Origin: Kutzneria sp.
Lineage (GTDB): Bacteria > Actinomycetota > Actinomycetes > Mycobacteriales > Pseudonocardiaceae
Assembly (NCBI GenBank): GCA_019239965.1
Contig: JAFAZC010000002.1
Span: 51,370 to 115,369, forward strand
Direction of reading: 5' to 3'
DNA length: 64,000 bases
Positions 35,119-46,760 of this stretch are shown piece after piece. Each line of letters starts with the position of its first letter. Position 1 is the first letter of the stretch. The notes under the pieces are model-generated. The model saw nothing but the letters and a program-made list of their open reading frames with translations. It made no database searches and was not told where the DNA came from. The translations under genes and the position numbers were made by a program.

Positions 35119-35562
35119 TCACAGCGTGGTGACGGTCCCACCGGCCGCAGTGATCTTCTCCACCGCCGTCGCGGAGAACCTGTTCGCGGTGATGTCGAGC
35201 TTCACACCGCCGAGGTCGCCGTCGCCGAGTACCTTGACGAGCTGGTTCTTGCGGACCGCACCGGCGGCGACCAGCATGTCGACGTCGACCGACCCGCCCT
35301 CGGGGAACAGACGAGCCAGGTCGGCGACGTTCACGACCTGATACTCGGTACGGAAGCGGTTGCGGAAGCCCTTCAACTTGGGCAGCCGCATGTGCAGCGG
35401 CATCTGACCGCCCTCGAAGCGCGCGGGGGTGTTCTTGCGCGCCCCGGTGCCCTTCGTTCCGCGGCCAGCCGTCTTGCCCTTGGATCCCTCACCACGGCCG
35501 ACACGGGTCTTCGCCGTCTTGGCTCCTGGGGCGGGACGCAGGTGGTGGATCTTGATGGTCAT
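35119..35562 (-). CDS. rplO: 50S ribosomal protein L15
   Basis: 147 residues from the ATG giving [15 protein letters not shown]. The [22 protein letters not shown] and [18 protein letters not shown] blocks are typical. It shares one base with the rpmD stop. Last gene of the spc operon, followed by a 15-bp hairpin. Confidence 0.97.
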   Translation of the reverse strand: MTIKIHHLRPAPGAKTAKTRVGRGEGSKGKTAGRGTKGTGARKNTPARFEGGQMPLHMRLPKLKGFRNRFRTEYQVVNVADLARLFPEGGSVDVDMLVAAGAVRKNQLVKVLGDGDLGGVKLDITANRFSATAVEKITAAGGTVTTL

Positions 35563-35744
35563 CAGTCGACCTCCTCCACGGCCACCAGGTGCCGCACGGT
35601 GTGGATCAGGCCCCGCACGACGGGGGTGTCCTCCCGAACGACCGACTGGCGGATTTTGCGCAGACCCAGTGTCCGCAACGAATCGCGGTGGTTCTGCTTG
35701 GTGCCGATGGTGCTCCTGACCTGGGTTACCTTGAGCTGCGCCAT
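35562..35744 (-). CDS. rpmD: 50S ribosomal protein L30
   Basis: 60 residues, starting [21 protein letters not shown], with the [19 protein letters not shown] core. Five bases after rpsE and overlapping rplO by one base. The frame extends upstream into rpsE, but only this part matches the family. Confidence 0.97.
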   Translation of the reverse strand: MAQLKVTQVRSTIGTKQNHRDSLRTLGLRKIRQSVVREDTPVVRGLIHTVRHLVAVEEVD

Positions 35745-35749
35745 GTCGA

Positions 35750-36358
35750 TCACACCGCCTGTCCGGCACGGGCGCGCAGCATGGCGGTCGGCGCGACGTC
35801 CTCCAACGGCAGACCACGCCGGGCGGCGACCTCTTCGGGACGCTGCAAGCCCTTCAACGCGGCGACGGTGGCCTGCACGATGTTGATGGCGTTGTCGCTG
35901 CCGAGCGACTTGCTCAGCACGTCGTGGATACCGGCACACTCCAGCACGGCGCGGACCGGTCCGCCGGCGATCACACCGGTACCGGCGCTCGCGGGCCGGA
36001 GCAGCACCACGCCGGCGGCCTTCTCACCCTGGATGGGGTGCGGAATGGTGCCACCGATGCGGGGAACGCGGAAGAAGTTCTTCTTCGCCTCCTCGACACC
36101 CTTGGCGATAGCGGCAGGGACCTCCTTGGCCTTGCCGTAGCCGACACCGACCATGCCGTCCCCGTCGCCGACGATCACCAGCGCGGTGAAGCTGAACCGG
36201 CGACCACCCTTGACCACCTTTGCCACCCTGTTGATGGCAACGACGCGCTCAAGGTGCGGGGTCTTGTCCTGGGCCGCCCCGCCGCGGCCACCATCGCGAC
36301 GGTCGCGGCGCTCTCCGCGCTCGCCACCGCCGCCCTCGCGACGCGTGCGTCCTGGCAT
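35750..36358 (-). CDS. rpsE: 30S ribosomal protein S5
   Basis: Decoding-fidelity protein. 202 residues. The first 35 are a Gly/Arg-rich basic extension. The dsRNA-binding-like domain starts at [31 protein letters not shown], and [33 protein letters not shown] follows. 77 bases after rplR. Confidence 0.97.
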   Translation of the reverse strand: MPGRTRREGGGGERGERRDRRDGGRGGAAQDKTPHLERVVAINRVAKVVKGGRRFSFTALVIVGDGDGMVGVGYGKAKEVPAAIAKGVEEAKKNFFRVPRIGGTIPHPIQGEKAAGVVLLRPASAGTGVIAGGPVRAVLECAGIHDVLSKSLGSDNAINIVQATVAALKGLQRPEEVAARRGLPLEDVAPTAMLRARAGQAV

Positions 36359-36435
36359 CAGGCGTCCCTCTCAATTCCGAGCGTCGAATGGGTGTACATC
36401 CATGAAGGGGTCATGCCCCGAAGGTTCATCATGCC

Positions 36436-36867
36436 TCAGAACTCCAACCCCGCCTCACGGGCGGCGTCGGCAAGCGCCGCGATCCGACCGTGGTAGTCGT
36501 AGCCACCCCGGTCAAACACGATCTTGGAGATGCCGGCTTCCTTTGCCCTTGCCGCGACCAGCTGTCCCACCTTGGTGGCCCGGGCCTTCTTGTCGCCGTC
36601 CATGGCCCTGATGTCGGTCTCCATGCTGGACGCCGAGGCCAGGGTGTGGCCGGCGAGGTCGTCGATGACCTGCGCGACGATGTGCCGCGAGGAACGGCTG
36701 ACGACCAGACGGGGACGCTCGGGAGTTCCGTTGATCTTCTTGCGCAGCCGGAAGTGACGGCGTATCCGTGAGATGCGACGCTTGGTCGACACGTCCTTGC
36801 CGACCGGCTTCCTCTTGGTGCCGGAGACCTGCTTGTCAGGGTCGACCCTCAGTACAGTCTCAGCCAT
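36436..36867 (-). CDS. rplR: 50S ribosomal protein L18
   Basis: 5S rRNA binder. About 143 residues from the ATG giving [12 protein letters not shown] two codons earlier overlaps the rplF stop as GTGA and is also possible. The core begins [22 protein letters not shown] and ends [26 protein letters not shown]. The N-terminal 25 residues are an extension. Confidence 0.96.
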   Translation of the reverse strand: MAETVLRVDPDKQVSGTKRKPVGKDVSTKRRISRIRRHFRLRKKINGTPERPRLVVSRSSRHIVAQVIDDLAGHTLASASSMETDIRAMDGDKKARATKVGQLVAARAKEAGISKIVFDRGGYDYHGRIAALADAAREAGLEF

Positions 36868-36869
36868 GA

Positions 36870-37409
36870 TCACTTACCCGTCTTTCCGACCTTGCGGCGG
36901 ATCTTCTCGCCCGCGTAGCGCACACCCTTGCCCTTGTAGGGGTCGGGCTTGCGCAGTTTGCGGATGTTGGCGGCGACCTCACCAACCAACTGCTTGTCGA
37001 TGCCCTTGACGGAGAACTTGGTCGGAGTCTCCACCACGAAAGTGATTCCCGCGGGCGCCTTCACCGGAACCGGGTGGCTGTAGCCGAGCGCGAACTCCAG
37101 ATCGGTGCCTTTGAGCTGCACCCGGTATCCGACGCCGGTGATCTCCATCTTCTTCTCGTAGCCTTCGGTCACACCGATGATCAGATTGTTGATCAGCGTG
37201 CGGGACAGGCCGTGCAGCGAGCGGGAGAGCCGCTCGTCGTCGGGCCGGGACACCTGGAGGGTGCCGTCGTCCGTCCGCGCTACCGCGATGGGCTCGGCGA
37301 CGGTGTGCGAAAGGGCGCCCTTCGGGCCCTTCACGTTCACCACCTGGCCGTCGATGGTCACGTCGACCCCGGAGGGGACGGTGATCGGCAACTTTCCAAT
37401 GCGTGACAC
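36870..37409 (-). CDS. rplF: 50S ribosomal protein L6
   Basis: 179 residues from the GTG with GGAGGA eight to nine bases upstream, giving [18 protein letters not shown]. The conserved tail [25 protein letters not shown] binds near the sarcin-ricin loop. An in-frame upstream start adds 17 unlikely residues across the binding site. Confidence 0.97.
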   Translation of the reverse strand: MSRIGKLPITVPSGVDVTIDGQVVNVKGPKGALSHTVAEPIAVARTDDGTLQVSRPDDERLSRSLHGLSRTLINNLIIGVTEGYEKKMEITGVGYRVQLKGTDLEFALGYSHPVPVKAPAGITFVVETPTKFSVKGIDKQLVGEVAANIRKLRKPDPYKGKGVRYAGEKIRRKVGKTGK

Positions 37410-37425
37410 GTCGTCTCCTCCTTCC

Positions 37426-37824
37426 TCACCACACGTAGGCGAGGACTTCCCCGCCCACACCCTGCTTGCCGGCCTGCCGGTCGGTCACCAGACCCCCGGA
37501 CGTGGAGATGATCGCGACTCCCAGCCCGCCGAGCACTCGCGGCAAGTTGGTCGACTTCGCATACACCCGAAGGCCAGGCTTGGACACCCGCCGAACGCCC
37601 GCGATGCTGCGTTCCCGGTTCGGGCCGTACTTGAGCTCGACGACGAGGTTCTTGCAGTTCTCGCCCTGCTCGTCGTGGTACCCGGCGATGTAGCCCTCGC
37701 GCTTGAGTATCTCGGCGATGTTCGCCTTGAGCTTGGAGTGCGGCATCACGACCTGGTCGTGGTACGCCGAGTTGGCGTTGCGCAGACGCGTGAGCATGTC
37801 TGCGATCGGGTCGGTCATCGTCAT
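37426..37824 (-). CDS. rpsH: 30S ribosomal protein S8
   Basis: 132 residues, [23 protein letters not shown] at the start and [26 protein letters not shown] at the end, where S8 contacts helix 21. AGGTCACC precedes the first ATG. The second ATG two codons later is also possible. The 130-base gap to rpsN holds only a 6-bp hairpin near 37866-37881. Confidence 0.97.
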   Translation of the reverse strand: MTMTDPIADMLTRLRNANSAYHDQVVMPHSKLKANIAEILKREGYIAGYHDEQGENCKNLVVELKYGPNRERSIAGVRRVSKPGLRVYAKSTNLPRVLGGLGVAIISTSGGLVTDRQAGKQGVGGEVLAYVW

Positions 37825-37954
37825 GGTGACCTGTCAACCTTTCTCGCCGGGGTTCCCCGTCGTCCGCCGGCTGATGCCGGCTGCCGGTGGGGCCTACAGC
37901 GAAACTGGGGTGTTGCGGACTACAGCCTTCGCACGGTGACGCGGAGACTGTCTC

Positions 37955-38140
37955 TTACCAACTGGACTTGTGTACGCCGGGCAGTTCGCCACGGTGGGCC
38001 ATCTGCCGCAGACAGATGCGGCACAGGCCGAACTTCCGGAACACCGAGTGCGGCCGGCCGCACTTCTGGCACCGGGTGTACGCCCGAACCGCGAACTTCG
38101 GCTTGCTGGCCGCCTTGTTGATCAGCGCCTTCTTGGCCAT
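37955..38140 (-). CDS. rpsN: 30S ribosomal protein S14, zinc type
   Basis: 61 residues (type Z). Cys24, Cys27, Cys40 and Cys43 form the zinc site, followed by [17 protein letters not shown]. The N-terminus [21 protein letters not shown] is standard. It lies 40 bases after rplE. Confidence 0.97.
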   Translation of the reverse strand: MAKKALINKAASKPKFAVRAYTRCQKCGRPHSVFRKFGLCRICLRQMAHRGELPGVHKSSW

Positions 38141-38180
38141 CAGTTCTCCTTGTTGCGATCCACAGCGATCACCACGGTGC

Positions 38181-38747
38181 TCACTGCTCCTTGAACGGGA
38201 AGCCGAGGTGCTTGAGCAGCGCCCGACCCTCGTCATCGTTGGTGGCGGTGGTGACGACAGTGATATCCATGCCACGAGGACGGTCGATCGAGTCGGGGTC
38301 GATCTCGTGGAACATCGACTGCTCGTTGAGGCCGAACGTGTAGTTGCCGTTGCCGTCGAACTGCTTGCCGGAAAGACCACGGAAGTCGCGGATACGGGGC
38401 AACGCGATGGTCAGCAACCGGTCCAGGAACTCCCACATCCGGTCACCGCGCAAGGTCACCCGTGCCCCGATGGGCATGCCCTCGCGCAGTTTGAACTGGG
38501 CGATGGACTTGCGTGCCCTGCGGATCTCGGGCCGCTGGCCGGTGATCGTGGACAGGTCACGGACCGCGCCCTCGATCAACTTGCTGTCACGGGCCGCGTC
38601 GCCGACACCCATGTTGACGACGACCTTGACGATGCGGGGGGTCTGCATCACGTTGGCGTAGACGAACTGCTCGCGCAGCGCGGGGACGATCTCCTCACGG
38701 TAGCGCGACTTCAGCCTCGGCAGGACCTTCGTCTCAGTAGTAGTCAT
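38181..38747 (-). CDS. rplE: 50S ribosomal protein L5
   Basis: Central protuberance protein that binds 5S rRNA. 188 residues. [46 protein letters not shown] and [26 protein letters not shown] are conserved. Two bases after rplX. Confidence 0.97.
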   Translation of the reverse strand: MTTTETKVLPRLKSRYREEIVPALREQFVYANVMQTPRIVKVVVNMGVGDAARDSKLIEGAVRDLSTITGQRPEIRRARKSIAQFKLREGMPIGARVTLRGDRMWEFLDRLLTIALPRIRDFRGLSGKQFDGNGNYTFGLNEQSMFHEIDPDSIDRPRGMDITVVTTATNDDEGRALLKHLGFPFKEQ

Positions 38748-38749
38748 GA

Positions 38750-39064
38750 TCAGATGTCCTTACCGTTGCGCCGGGAAATGCGCACTCGACGCCCTTCGTC
38801 GTTCGTGCGGTGACCCACCCTGGTCGGCTTGCCGTCGGAGTCGACAACCATCACGTTGCTCACGTGGATCGGCGCCTCCTGGGTGATGATGCCGCCCGAC
38901 TGCGCCCCACGCTGGGTCTGCGTGATCCTGGTGTGCTTCTTGATCCGGTTGACGCCCTCGACAAGCACCCGTTCCCGGTCCGGGTACGCCTGGATCACCT
39001 TGCCCTTGGCACCCTTGTCCTTGCCGGCGATGACGACGACCGTGTCTCCCTTGCGCACCTTCAT
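38750..39064 (-). CDS. rplX: 50S ribosomal protein L24
   Basis: Assembly initiator near the exit tunnel. 104 residues with the KOW motif ([22 protein letters not shown]). The frame extends upstream into rplN, but the start ATG sharing one base with the rplN stop is clear. Confidence 0.97.
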   Translation of the reverse strand: MKVRKGDTVVVIAGKDKGAKGKVIQAYPDRERVLVEGVNRIKKHTRITQTQRGAQSGGIITQEAPIHVSNVMVVDSDGKPTRVGHRTNDEGRRVRISRRNGKDI

Positions 39065-39432
39065 CAGAGCACCTCCGGCGCCAGCGAGATGATCTTCATG
39101 AACCTCTTGTCCCGCAGTTCCCGGCCGACCGGGCCGAAGATACGGGTGCCCCGTGGCTCGTTGTCCGGCTTGATGAGCACCGCTGCGTTCTCGTCGAAGC
39201 GGATGTACGAGCCGTCCGGGCGACGGCGCTCCTTGGTGGTGCGAACGACGACGGCCTTGACGACGTCGCCCTTCTTCACTCCGGCGCCGGGAATGGCGTC
39301 CTTGACGGTGGCGACGATGATGTCGCCGATGCCCGCGTAGCGACGCGAGGAGCCACCGAGCACACGGATGCAAAGGATCTCCTTCGCACCGGTGTTGTCG
39401 GCGACTCGCAGTCGCGACTCCTGCTGGATCAC
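39064..39432 (-). CDS. rplN: 50S ribosomal protein L14
   Basis: 122 residues, [28 protein letters not shown] at the start and [25 protein letters not shown] at the end. First gene after a strong hairpin that divides the S10 set from the spc set, 102 bases from rpsQ. Confidence 0.97.
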   Translation of the reverse strand: MIQQESRLRVADNTGAKEILCIRVLGGSSRRYAGIGDIIVATVKDAIPGAGVKKGDVVKAVVVRTTKERRRPDGSYIRFDENAAVLIKPDNEPRGTRIFGPVGRELRDKRFMKIISLAPEVL

Positions 39433-39499
39433 TTACGACTCCTGACCATTTGTGGTCTGCCAGATTTCCGACCTGACAGGCTCGGTCGTGCTCCTGTCG

Positions 39500-39527
39500 T
39501 CCAGGCCGCCCCTGGGGGCGGCCTGGA
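39500..39527 (-). terminator. hairpin between rpsQ and rplN
   Basis: Arms 39500-39512 and 39515-39527 are perfect 13-base complements around two bases (in practice about 11 pairs with a larger loop). It starts eight bases after the rpsQ stop, at the S10/spc border. No T run, so partial termination or mRNA end protection is likely. Confidence 0.65.
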
Positions 39528-39534
39528 TCTCTGC

Positions 39535-39822
39535 TTACTTGGCCTTCTCCAGAACCTCGACCAGCCGCCAGCGCTTGGTCGCCGACAGCGGACGGGTCTC
39601 CATCAGCAGCACCCGGTCGCCGATGCCCGCGGTGTTCTGCGCGTCATGCGCCTTCACCTTGGTGGTGCTGCGCAGGACCTTGCCGTACAGCGGGTGCTTC
39701 TTGCGGTCCTCGAGGGCGACCACGATCGTCTTGTCCATCTTGTCGGACACGACGTAGCCCTCACGAACCTTGCGGTCGTTCCTGTTCACGCTCGTCGTCC
39801 CCGTGCTCTTCGCGTCCGTCAT
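39535..39822 (-). CDS. rpsQ: 30S ribosomal protein S17
   Basis: 95 residues. The core [29 protein letters not shown] follows a short Ser/Thr-rich extension, and [28 protein letters not shown] ends it. The start overlaps rpmC as ATGA. Last gene of the S10 operon. Confidence 0.97.
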   Translation of the reverse strand: MTDAKSTGTTSVNRNDRKVREGYVVSDKMDKTIVVALEDRKKHPLYGKVLRSTTKVKAHDAQNTAGIGDRVLLMETRPLSATKRWRLVEVLEKAK

Positions 39823-40073
39823 GCCGCACCCTCACCAGTCGAAACGTCCGGGGACACGGAAAGCCCGAGCTCCCGTTCCCGCATCACGGTGTAGATACGG
39901 GCGATCTCATGCCGGATCACACGCAGCCGACGGTTGTTGTCCAGTTGGCCGGTTGCCATCTGGAACCGGAGGTTGAACAGCTCCTCCTTGGACTCCTTCA
40001 GGCGAAGCACGAGCTCATCGTCGGTAAGCTCACGCAGTTCCGACGCCGCGGAGCCGGTACCAGTGCTAGCCAT
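39819..40073 (-). CDS. rpmC: 50S ribosomal protein L29
   Basis: 84 residues, two-helix protein at the tunnel exit. [35 protein letters not shown] is the core. Both ends carry short extensions. Two bases after rplP, overlapping rpsQ by four. Confidence 0.96.
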   Translation of the reverse strand: MASTGTGSAASELRELTDDELVLRLKESKEELFNLRFQMATGQLDNNRRLRVIRHEIARIYTVMRERELGLSVSPDVSTGEGAA

Positions 40074-40075
40074 GG

Positions 40076-40495
40076 TCAGAAGTCACCACCTTCACGCGTG
40101 ACGATCCGGCACTTCAGCGGCAGCTTGTGGATCGCGCGACGCAGCGCCTCCCGAGCAACCGTCTCGTTGGGGTAGCTCATCTCGAAGAGCACTCGTCCCG
40201 GCTTGACGTTGACCACCCAGTACTCCGGCGATCCCTTTCCAGAACCCATGCGGGTCTCGGCGGGCTTCTTGGTCAGCGGCCGGTCCGGGAAGATGTTGAT
40301 CCAGACCTTGCCACCACGGCGAATGTGCCTGGTGATGGCGATACGAGCGGACTCAATCTGGCGGTTGGTCACGTAGGCCGGCTCGAGCGCCTGGATGCCG
40401 AATTCGCCGAAGGTCACCTTCGTACCGCCCTTGGCGGCACCCGATCGCTTCGGGTGATGCTGCTTACGGTGTTTGACCTTGCGTGGGATGAGCAC
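40076..40495 (-). CDS. rplP: 50S ribosomal protein L16
   Basis: 139 residues. The N-terminus [14 protein letters not shown] comes from a GTG codon. [44 protein letters not shown] is conserved. It helps place tRNA in the A site. Three bases after the rpsC stop. Confidence 0.97.
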   Translation of the reverse strand: MLIPRKVKHRKQHHPKRSGAAKGGTKVTFGEFGIQALEPAYVTNRQIESARIAITRHIRRGGKVWINIFPDRPLTKKPAETRMGSGKGSPEYWVVNVKPGRVLFEMSYPNETVAREALRRAIHKLPLKCRIVTREGGDF

Positions 40496-40498
40496 TAC

Positions 40499-41332
40499 TC
40501 AGCCCTCCCCGTTCCCTGAAGTGGCCGCCTCAGCCGCGGCGGCGGCCTCCGCGTTCGCCTGAGCCTCGGCCGCGGCGCGCCCCGCCTCGGTGCTCGTCGC
40601 CGTGGTGCCGGAGGCGCCGGAGCGACGGGCGCGGTTCGGGCGCTCGCGACGCTGCTGTGGGCGGCTGTCATTGGCCGGCGTCGCGGTCTCCCGCGAGCGG
40701 AAGCCACCGACGATGTCGCCCTTGTAGATCCAGACCTTCACGCCGATCCGGCCGAAGGTAGTCTTGGCCTCGAAGAAGCCGTAGTCGATGTCCGCACGCA
40801 GCGTGTGCAGCGGAACCCGACCCTCCCGGTAGAACTCCGAACGGGACATCTCGGCGCCGCCCAGGCGGCCGCCGCACTGCACCCTGATGCCCTTGACCTG
40901 CGGCGAACGCATCGCCGACTGGATCGCCTTGCGCATCGCCCTTCGGAAGGAGACCCGATTGGACAGCTGTTCGGCGGTCACCTGCGCGACCAACTGCGCA
41001 TCCGACTCGGGGTTCTTGACCTCGAGGATGTTCAGCTGCACCTGCTTGGCGGTGAGCTTCTCCAGCTCTCCCCTGATGCGGTCGGCCTCGGCGCCGCGCC
41101 GCCCGATGACGATGCCGGGGCGGGCAGTGTGGATGTCCACGCGCACCCGGTCACGGGTCCGCTCGATCTCCACCTTGGAGATGCCGGCACGCTCCATCCC
41201 CCGCCCGAGCATCTTGCGGATCTTGACGTCCTCCGCGACGTACTCGGCGTACTGCTTGTCGGCGTACCAACGGGACTTCCAATCGGTGGTGATCCCGAGC
41301 CGGAAGCCGTACGGGTTGATTTTCTGACCCAC
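40499..41332 (-). CDS. rpsC: 30S ribosomal protein S3
   Basis: 277 residues with the KH domain ([21 protein letters not shown]) and the C-terminal domain [38 protein letters not shown]. The last 65 residues are low-complexity, first Arg-rich and then Ala/Glu-rich. GTG start sharing one base with the rplV TAG stop. Confidence 0.97.
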   Translation of the reverse strand: MGQKINPYGFRLGITTDWKSRWYADKQYAEYVAEDVKIRKMLGRGMERAGISKVEIERTRDRVRVDIHTARPGIVIGRRGAEADRIRGELEKLTAKQVQLNILEVKNPESDAQLVAQVTAEQLSNRVSFRRAMRKAIQSAMRSPQVKGIRVQCGGRLGGAEMSRSEFYREGRVPLHTLRADIDYGFFEAKTTFGRIGVKVWIYKGDIVGGFRSRETATPANDSRPQQRRERPNRARRSGASGTTATSTEAGRAAAEAQANAEAAAAAEAATSGNGEG

Positions 41333-41805
41333 TACTGGGCCCCCTTCTGGCTAGCACGGTCCTTCGAACTGGTCCCCTGCTGCTTCCGGCGGGGCTCCAC
41401 CTTCTCAGCCTTACGGGCCTTCTTCTCAGCCTTGCGGGCCTCGACCTCGATCGTGATGTGGCTCGTACGCTTGCGTATCCGGTACGCACGCCCCTGAGCA
41501 CGCGGGCGGAACCTCTTCAGCGTCGGCCCTTCATCCACGTACGCACTGCTCACCCACAGGGTGTCAGGGTCGAGACTGAGATTGTTCTCGGCGTTGGCCA
41601 TCGCACTGGCGAGCACCTTCGCCACTGGCTCACTTGCGGCCTGCGGCGCGAACTGGAGCACGGCCAAAGCCTCCTGGGCGTTGCGGCCCCTGATGAGGTC
41701 GACCACTCGACGCGCCTTCATGGCGGTCAGGCGGACGTAGCGGGCCCGCGCCACGGCGCGCGGCAGCGTATCCGCGTCCGCCGGCGCCCCAGCGTTGTTA
41801 CCCAT
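41332..41805 (-). CDS. rplV: 50S ribosomal protein L22
   Basis: 157 residues. Core [34 protein letters not shown], beta-hairpin near [45 protein letters not shown]. It lines the exit tunnel at the macrolide site. The last 40 residues are a Lys-rich extension. It overlaps rpsC by one base. Confidence 0.97.
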   Translation of the reverse strand: MGNNAGAPADADTLPRAVARARYVRLTAMKARRVVDLIRGRNAQEALAVLQFAPQAASEPVAKVLASAMANAENNLSLDPDTLWVSSAYVDEGPTLKRFRPRAQGRAYRIRKRTSHITIEVEARKAEKKARKAEKVEPRRKQQGTSSKDRASQKGAQ

Positions 41806-41835
41806 CCTGCTTACCCCTTGCTCTCCTAGTTCAAG

Positions 41836-42117
41836 TCAGCGGCGGCGCGACTTGCGGTCATCCTTGATGTGCCCTTTGAAGGTCCGAGTCGGGGCGAATT
41901 CACCCAACTTGTGACCCACCATGGCCTCGCTGATGAACACCGGAACGTGCTTACGGCCGTCGTGCACCGCGATGGTGTGCCCCAGCATGTCGGGGATGAT
42001 CGTCGACCTCCTGGACCAGGTCTTGATCACGGTCTTCTTGCCCGACTCATTGAGGACGTCCACCTTCTTGAGCAGGTGGTGGTCAACGAACGGGCCCTTC
42101 TTCAGGCTGCGTGGCAT
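41836..42117 (-). CDS. rpsS: 30S ribosomal protein S19
   Basis: 93 residues starting [19 protein letters not shown] and containing [30 protein letters not shown]. Head protein paired with S13. 18 bases after rplB and 30 before rplV. Confidence 0.98.
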   Translation of the reverse strand: MPRSLKKGPFVDHHLLKKVDVLNESGKKTVIKTWSRRSTIIPDMLGHTIAVHDGRKHVPVFISEAMVGHKLGEFAPTRTFKGHIKDDRKSRRR

Positions 42118-42135
42118 CCTTCACTCCCTTCCTGC

Positions 42136-42969
42136 TCAGCGCTTCTTACCGGTGCGACGACGCCGGACGATGAGCTTGTCGCTTGGCTTGCGGCGACGGG
42201 TACGTCCCTCCGGCTTTCCAGCCGGGTTGACCGGGTGGCGACCACCGGAGGTCTTGCCCTCACCACCACCGTGCGGGTGGTCGACCGGGTTCATGGCGAC
42301 ACCGCGGACAGTGGGCTTGCGGCCCTTCCACCTCATGCGGCCGGCCTTGCCCCAGTTGATGTTGGCGTGTTCGGAGTTACCGACCTCACCAACCGTCGCT
42401 CGGCACCGCACGTCCACGTTGCGAATCTCACCGGAGGGCATCCGCAGCTGGGCGTAGGGACCGTCCTTGGCGACGAGCTGCACCTTGGCACCCGCGGAGC
42501 GGGCGATCCGGGCACCACCACCCGGCCGGAGCTCAATCGCGTGCACCACGGTGCCGACCGGGATGTTGCGCAGCGGCAGGTTGTTGCCCGGCTTGATGTC
42601 CGCACGCGGACCGTTCTCGACCCGGTCTCCCTGGCTGAGCTTGTTCGGCGCGATGATGTAGCGCTTGTCGCCGTCCGCGTAGTGCAGCAACGCGATGCGG
42701 GCGGTGCGGTTGGGGTCGTACTCGATATGCGCGACCTTGGCCGGCACGCCGTCCTTGTCCGCCCGGCGGAAGTCGATCAGGCGGTAGGCGCGCTTGTGGC
42801 CACCGCCCTTGTGCCGAGTAGTGATCTTTCCGTGCGCGTTGCGCCCGCCGCGGCCGTGCAGTGGACGCACGAGCGACTTCTCCGGCGTCGACCGAGTGAT
42901 CTCGGCGAAGTCGGACACGCTCGCACCGCGACGGCCCGGCGTCGTCGGCTTGTACTTGCGAATGCCCAT
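42136..42969 (-). CDS. rplB: 50S ribosomal protein L2
   Basis: 277 residues. [22 protein letters not shown] lies in the N-terminal RNA-binding part, and the [22 protein letters not shown] loop reaches the peptidyl transferase centre with its key histidine. Conserved throughout. 36 bases after rplW. Confidence 0.98.
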   Translation of the reverse strand: MGIRKYKPTTPGRRGASVSDFAEITRSTPEKSLVRPLHGRGGRNAHGKITTRHKGGGHKRAYRLIDFRRADKDGVPAKVAHIEYDPNRTARIALLHYADGDKRYIIAPNKLSQGDRVENGPRADIKPGNNLPLRNIPVGTVVHAIELRPGGGARIARSAGAKVQLVAKDGPYAQLRMPSGEIRNVDVRCRATVGEVGNSEHANINWGKAGRMRWKGRKPTVRGVAMNPVDHPHGGGEGKTSGGRHPVNPAGKPEGRTRRRKPSDKLIVRRRRTGKKR

Positions 42970-43005
42970 GTCTAATCAGCAGTCCTCAGTCTCTGCCAGC
43001 ATCAT

Positions 43006-43305
43006 CTAGGCGGTCGGGCCGCCGAAGATCTCGATCGCCTTGCTCTCCGGGGAGAGCGTGACGATCGCGCGCTTGGTGTCCTTGCGCTTGCCGAAACCGG
43101 ACCTGGTCCGCTTCCGCTTGCCCTGGCGATTGATCGTGTTCACGCTCAGGACCCTGACGCCGAAGATTTTCTCGACGGCGATCTTGATCTCGGTCTTGTT
43201 GGCGCGCGGATCCACCAGGAAGGTGTATTTGTTCTCCTCGAGAAGGCCGTAGCTCTTCTCGGAGATCACCGGAGCGCGCACGATGTCCCTCGGGTCGGGG
43301 ATCAC
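43006..43305 (-). CDS. rplW: 50S ribosomal protein L23
   Basis: 99 residues. [44 protein letters not shown] is typical. It docks trigger factor and SRP at the tunnel exit. It overlaps rplD by four bases. Confidence 0.97.
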   Translation of the reverse strand: MIPDPRDIVRAPVISEKSYGLLEENKYTFLVDPRANKTEIKIAVEKIFGVRVLSVNTINRQGKRKRTRSGFGKRKDTKRAIVTLSPESKAIEIFGGPTA

Positions 43306-43985
43306 TTCGCTCCCTCCCCATTCGATGCGGTCTCGGAGCTGCGCGTGGTCTTGGCGACGGGCTTCGCTCCAGCGACGAAGAGCTCATAGGCGTCCTTGGT
43401 GAACACCACGTCGTCATTCACCAGCACGTCGTAGGTGTTGAGCTGGTCAGGTGCGATCGGGTGGACGCCCACCAGATTCCTGACGCTCAGCCAGTCCCGT
43501 TCCTGGAAGCGGCCGAGGACCACCAGCGTGCGGCGGGACTCGGTGAGCGCCTCCAGCGCCTTGCGCGCGGCCTTCGTCGACGGCTTGTCGCCCTCCACCA
43601 GCGAGGTCACCACGTGCACATGGCCGGCGCGAGCCCGGTCGGAGAGGGCACCGCGCAATGCGGCCGCCTTCATCTTCTTGGGGGTCCGCTGTGAGTAGTC
43701 CCGCGGCTGGGGACCGTGCACAACACCACCGCCGGTGAACTGCGGCGCGCGGGTCGAGCCCTGCCGGGCTCGTCCAGTGCCCTTCTGGCGGTACGGCTTC
43801 TTGCCGCCACCGGAGACCTCACCGCGGGTCTTCGTGCTATGCGTGCCCTGCCGTGCCGCGGCGAGCTGCGCCACGACGACCTGGTGCATGAGTGGGATGT
43901 TCGCCTGCACGTCAAACAGGTCGGCAGGCAGCTCGACACTGCCGCCGCTGCTTCCGTCCGGGGTGCGGACGTCGAGCGTGGTCAT
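43302..43985 (-). CDS. rplD: 50S ribosomal protein L4
   Basis: About 227 residues from the ATG giving [11 protein letters not shown], one base after the rplC stop. A GTG three codons earlier overlaps rplC. The tunnel loop [41 protein letters not shown] is intact. In other bacteria L4 also regulates its own operon. Confidence 0.96.
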   Translation of the reverse strand: MTTLDVRTPDGSSGGSVELPADLFDVQANIPLMHQVVVAQLAAARQGTHSTKTRGEVSGGGKKPYRQKGTGRARQGSTRAPQFTGGGVVHGPQPRDYSQRTPKKMKAAALRGALSDRARAGHVHVVTSLVEGDKPSTKAARKALEALTESRRTLVVLGRFQERDWLSVRNLVGVHPIAPDQLNTYDVLVNDDVVFTKDAYELFVAGAKPVAKTTRSSETASNGEGAK

Positions 43986-43986
43986 G

Positions 43987-44637
43987 TCAGGCACCGCCCT
44001 TCACGGCCGTCTTAACGAACACGAGGCCACCCTTCGGCCCCGGGATGGCGCCCTTGATGAGCAGCAGGCCGGCCTCGGCCTCGACCCGGTGCACCGTCAG
44101 GTTCTGCGTGGTGACCCTGGCCTTGCCCATGCGACCGGCCATACGGAGGCCCTTGAAGACCCGGCCGGGGGTGGCGCAGCCACCGATCGAACCGGGCGAC
44201 CGGTGCTTGCGCTGGGTGCCGTGGCTGGCGCCGAGGCCCTTGAAGCCGTGGCGCTTCATGACACCCGCGTTTCCCTTGCCCTTGCTTGTCCCGACGACAT
44301 CGACGAGCGTGCCGGCCTCGAACACCTCGGCGGTGACCTCCTGGCCGATCTCGTAGTCACCAGCGTCACTGGTGCGCAGTTCGGCGAGGTGGCGGCGTGG
44401 AGTCACGCCAGCCTTGGCGAAGTGGCCGGTCTCCGGCTTGTTGACCTTGCGCGGGTCAATCGCGCCGAAGGCGAGTTGTACCGCCGCGTAGCCGTCCTTG
44501 TCGGGGGTGCGGATCTGGGTCACGACATTGGGCCCGGCCCTGACGACGGTGACCGGAACAACCCGGTTCTTGTCGTCGAAGACCTGAGTCATGCCGAGCT
44601 TGGTGCCCAGAATCCCCTTGATCTGCTTGTCAGACAT
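43987..44637 (-). CDS. rplC: 50S ribosomal protein L3
   Basis: 216 residues. [25 protein letters not shown] at the start and the loop [33 protein letters not shown] that reaches the peptidyl transferase centre, including the methylatable Gln. 51 bases after rpsJ. Confidence 0.98.
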   Translation of the reverse strand: MSDKQIKGILGTKLGMTQVFDDKNRVVPVTVVRAGPNVVTQIRTPDKDGYAAVQLAFGAIDPRKVNKPETGHFAKAGVTPRRHLAELRTSDAGDYEIGQEVTAEVFEAGTLVDVVGTSKGKGNAGVMKRHGFKGLGASHGTQRKHRSPGSIGGCATPGRVFKGLRMAGRMGKARVTTQNLTVHRVEAEAGLLLIKGAIPGPKGGLVFVKTAVKGGA

Positions 44638-44688
44638 GGGTCTCGTTACTCTCTCGCCCCAAGGAATCGAACACTGCGCCGCGCACAG

Positions 44689-44994
44689 TTATTGGATGTT
44701 GACGTCGACACTCGCCGGAAGATCGATGCGCATCAGCGCGTCGACCGTCTTCGGCGTCGGGTCGAGGATGTCGATCAGACGCTTGTGCGTACGCATCTCG
44801 AAGTGCTCGCGCGAGTCCTTGTACTTGTGCGGCGAGCGAATGACACAGTAAACGTTCTTCTCGGTGGGCAGCGGCACCGGCCCGACGACTCGAGCACCGG
44901 TGCGCGTCACGGTCTCGACGATCTTGCGTGCCGACGCGTCGATCGCCTCGTGGTCGTAGGCCTTGAGCCTGATGCGGATCTTTTGTCCCGCCAT
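44689..44994 (-). CDS. rpsJ: 30S ribosomal protein S10
   Basis: 101 residues, [26 protein letters not shown], then [39 protein letters not shown]. It also acts as NusE in antitermination. First gene of the S10 operon. The frame extends about 140 codons upstream through the leader, without family similarity. Confidence 0.98.
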   Translation of the reverse strand: MAGQKIRIRLKAYDHEAIDASARKIVETVTRTGARVVGPVPLPTEKNVYCVIRSPHKYKDSREHFEMRTHKRLIDILDPTPKTVDALMRIDLPASVDVNIQ

Positions 44995-45379
44995 GGTGGC
45001 TTGCCGTTCCTTTTCTCGCCGTCCGTCCGCATGGGAGCCGTGGCCGGTGACGGCCGTAGAAGCACTCCGCTCGGTGTTCCACAAGTCAGTCAATTGTCGG
45101 GTACCGCATCCGGTCCACGCGGTCGGGCGTGTCGTACCCGGGTGCACATCTGTCCCAGGACAGTCGTCCTCGAACCGATCGTGAGTACCCTGTTCGCCCC
45201 GTCCGGCCTCTCGGCGGCTCGGGCGGGAGTTCATCCCACGAGCCTCAGGGCGCCGATTCCCCATAGCACGACGATGGTCGACCGAGCCGGTTTCACCAGC
45301 GGTCGGCCGGACATCCGCGCGACGAGCAACCTGATAAGGATGCCATACCGAGACGTGCCGGACCAAATCGGGGCCGGTG
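44995..45379 (-). other. S10 operon promoter/leader region without a gene
   Basis: A 385-base stretch between the tuf terminator and rpsJ. It must carry the S10 promoter, but no convincing -35/-10 pair was found. It contains the dyad CTGTCC-CA-GGACAG (45150-45163) and complementary GGGTAC/GTACCC arms spanning roughly 45099-45139. A long structured leader would fit L4-type autoregulation, which is an inference only. Confidence 0.4.
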
Positions 45380-45418
45380 AGCGTGGGCTGGCACCGTGTC
45401 GTGACGCCAGCCCACGCT
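45380..45418 (-). terminator. terminator after tuf
   Basis: 13-bp perfect arms (45380-45392, 45406-45418) and a 13-base loop, starting five bases past the tuf stop. It ends the rpsL-rpsG-fusA-tuf operon. There is no T run. Confidence 0.8.
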
Positions 45419-45423
45419 TTCAC

Positions 45424-46617
<1,194 letters not shown>

Positions 46618-46760
46618 TGGACTGTCCTCCTGGACTTGTGTTGCTCCCGCCGTGCCGTCATGGTTTGTGGTCGAGCGGCGGAGTTAGGTCATCGGATCGG
46701 TTGTGCGGTATTGGGGAAGCCCCCCGCCACCGCTGACGTGCAGTGCTCTGCCCGAGGGGA

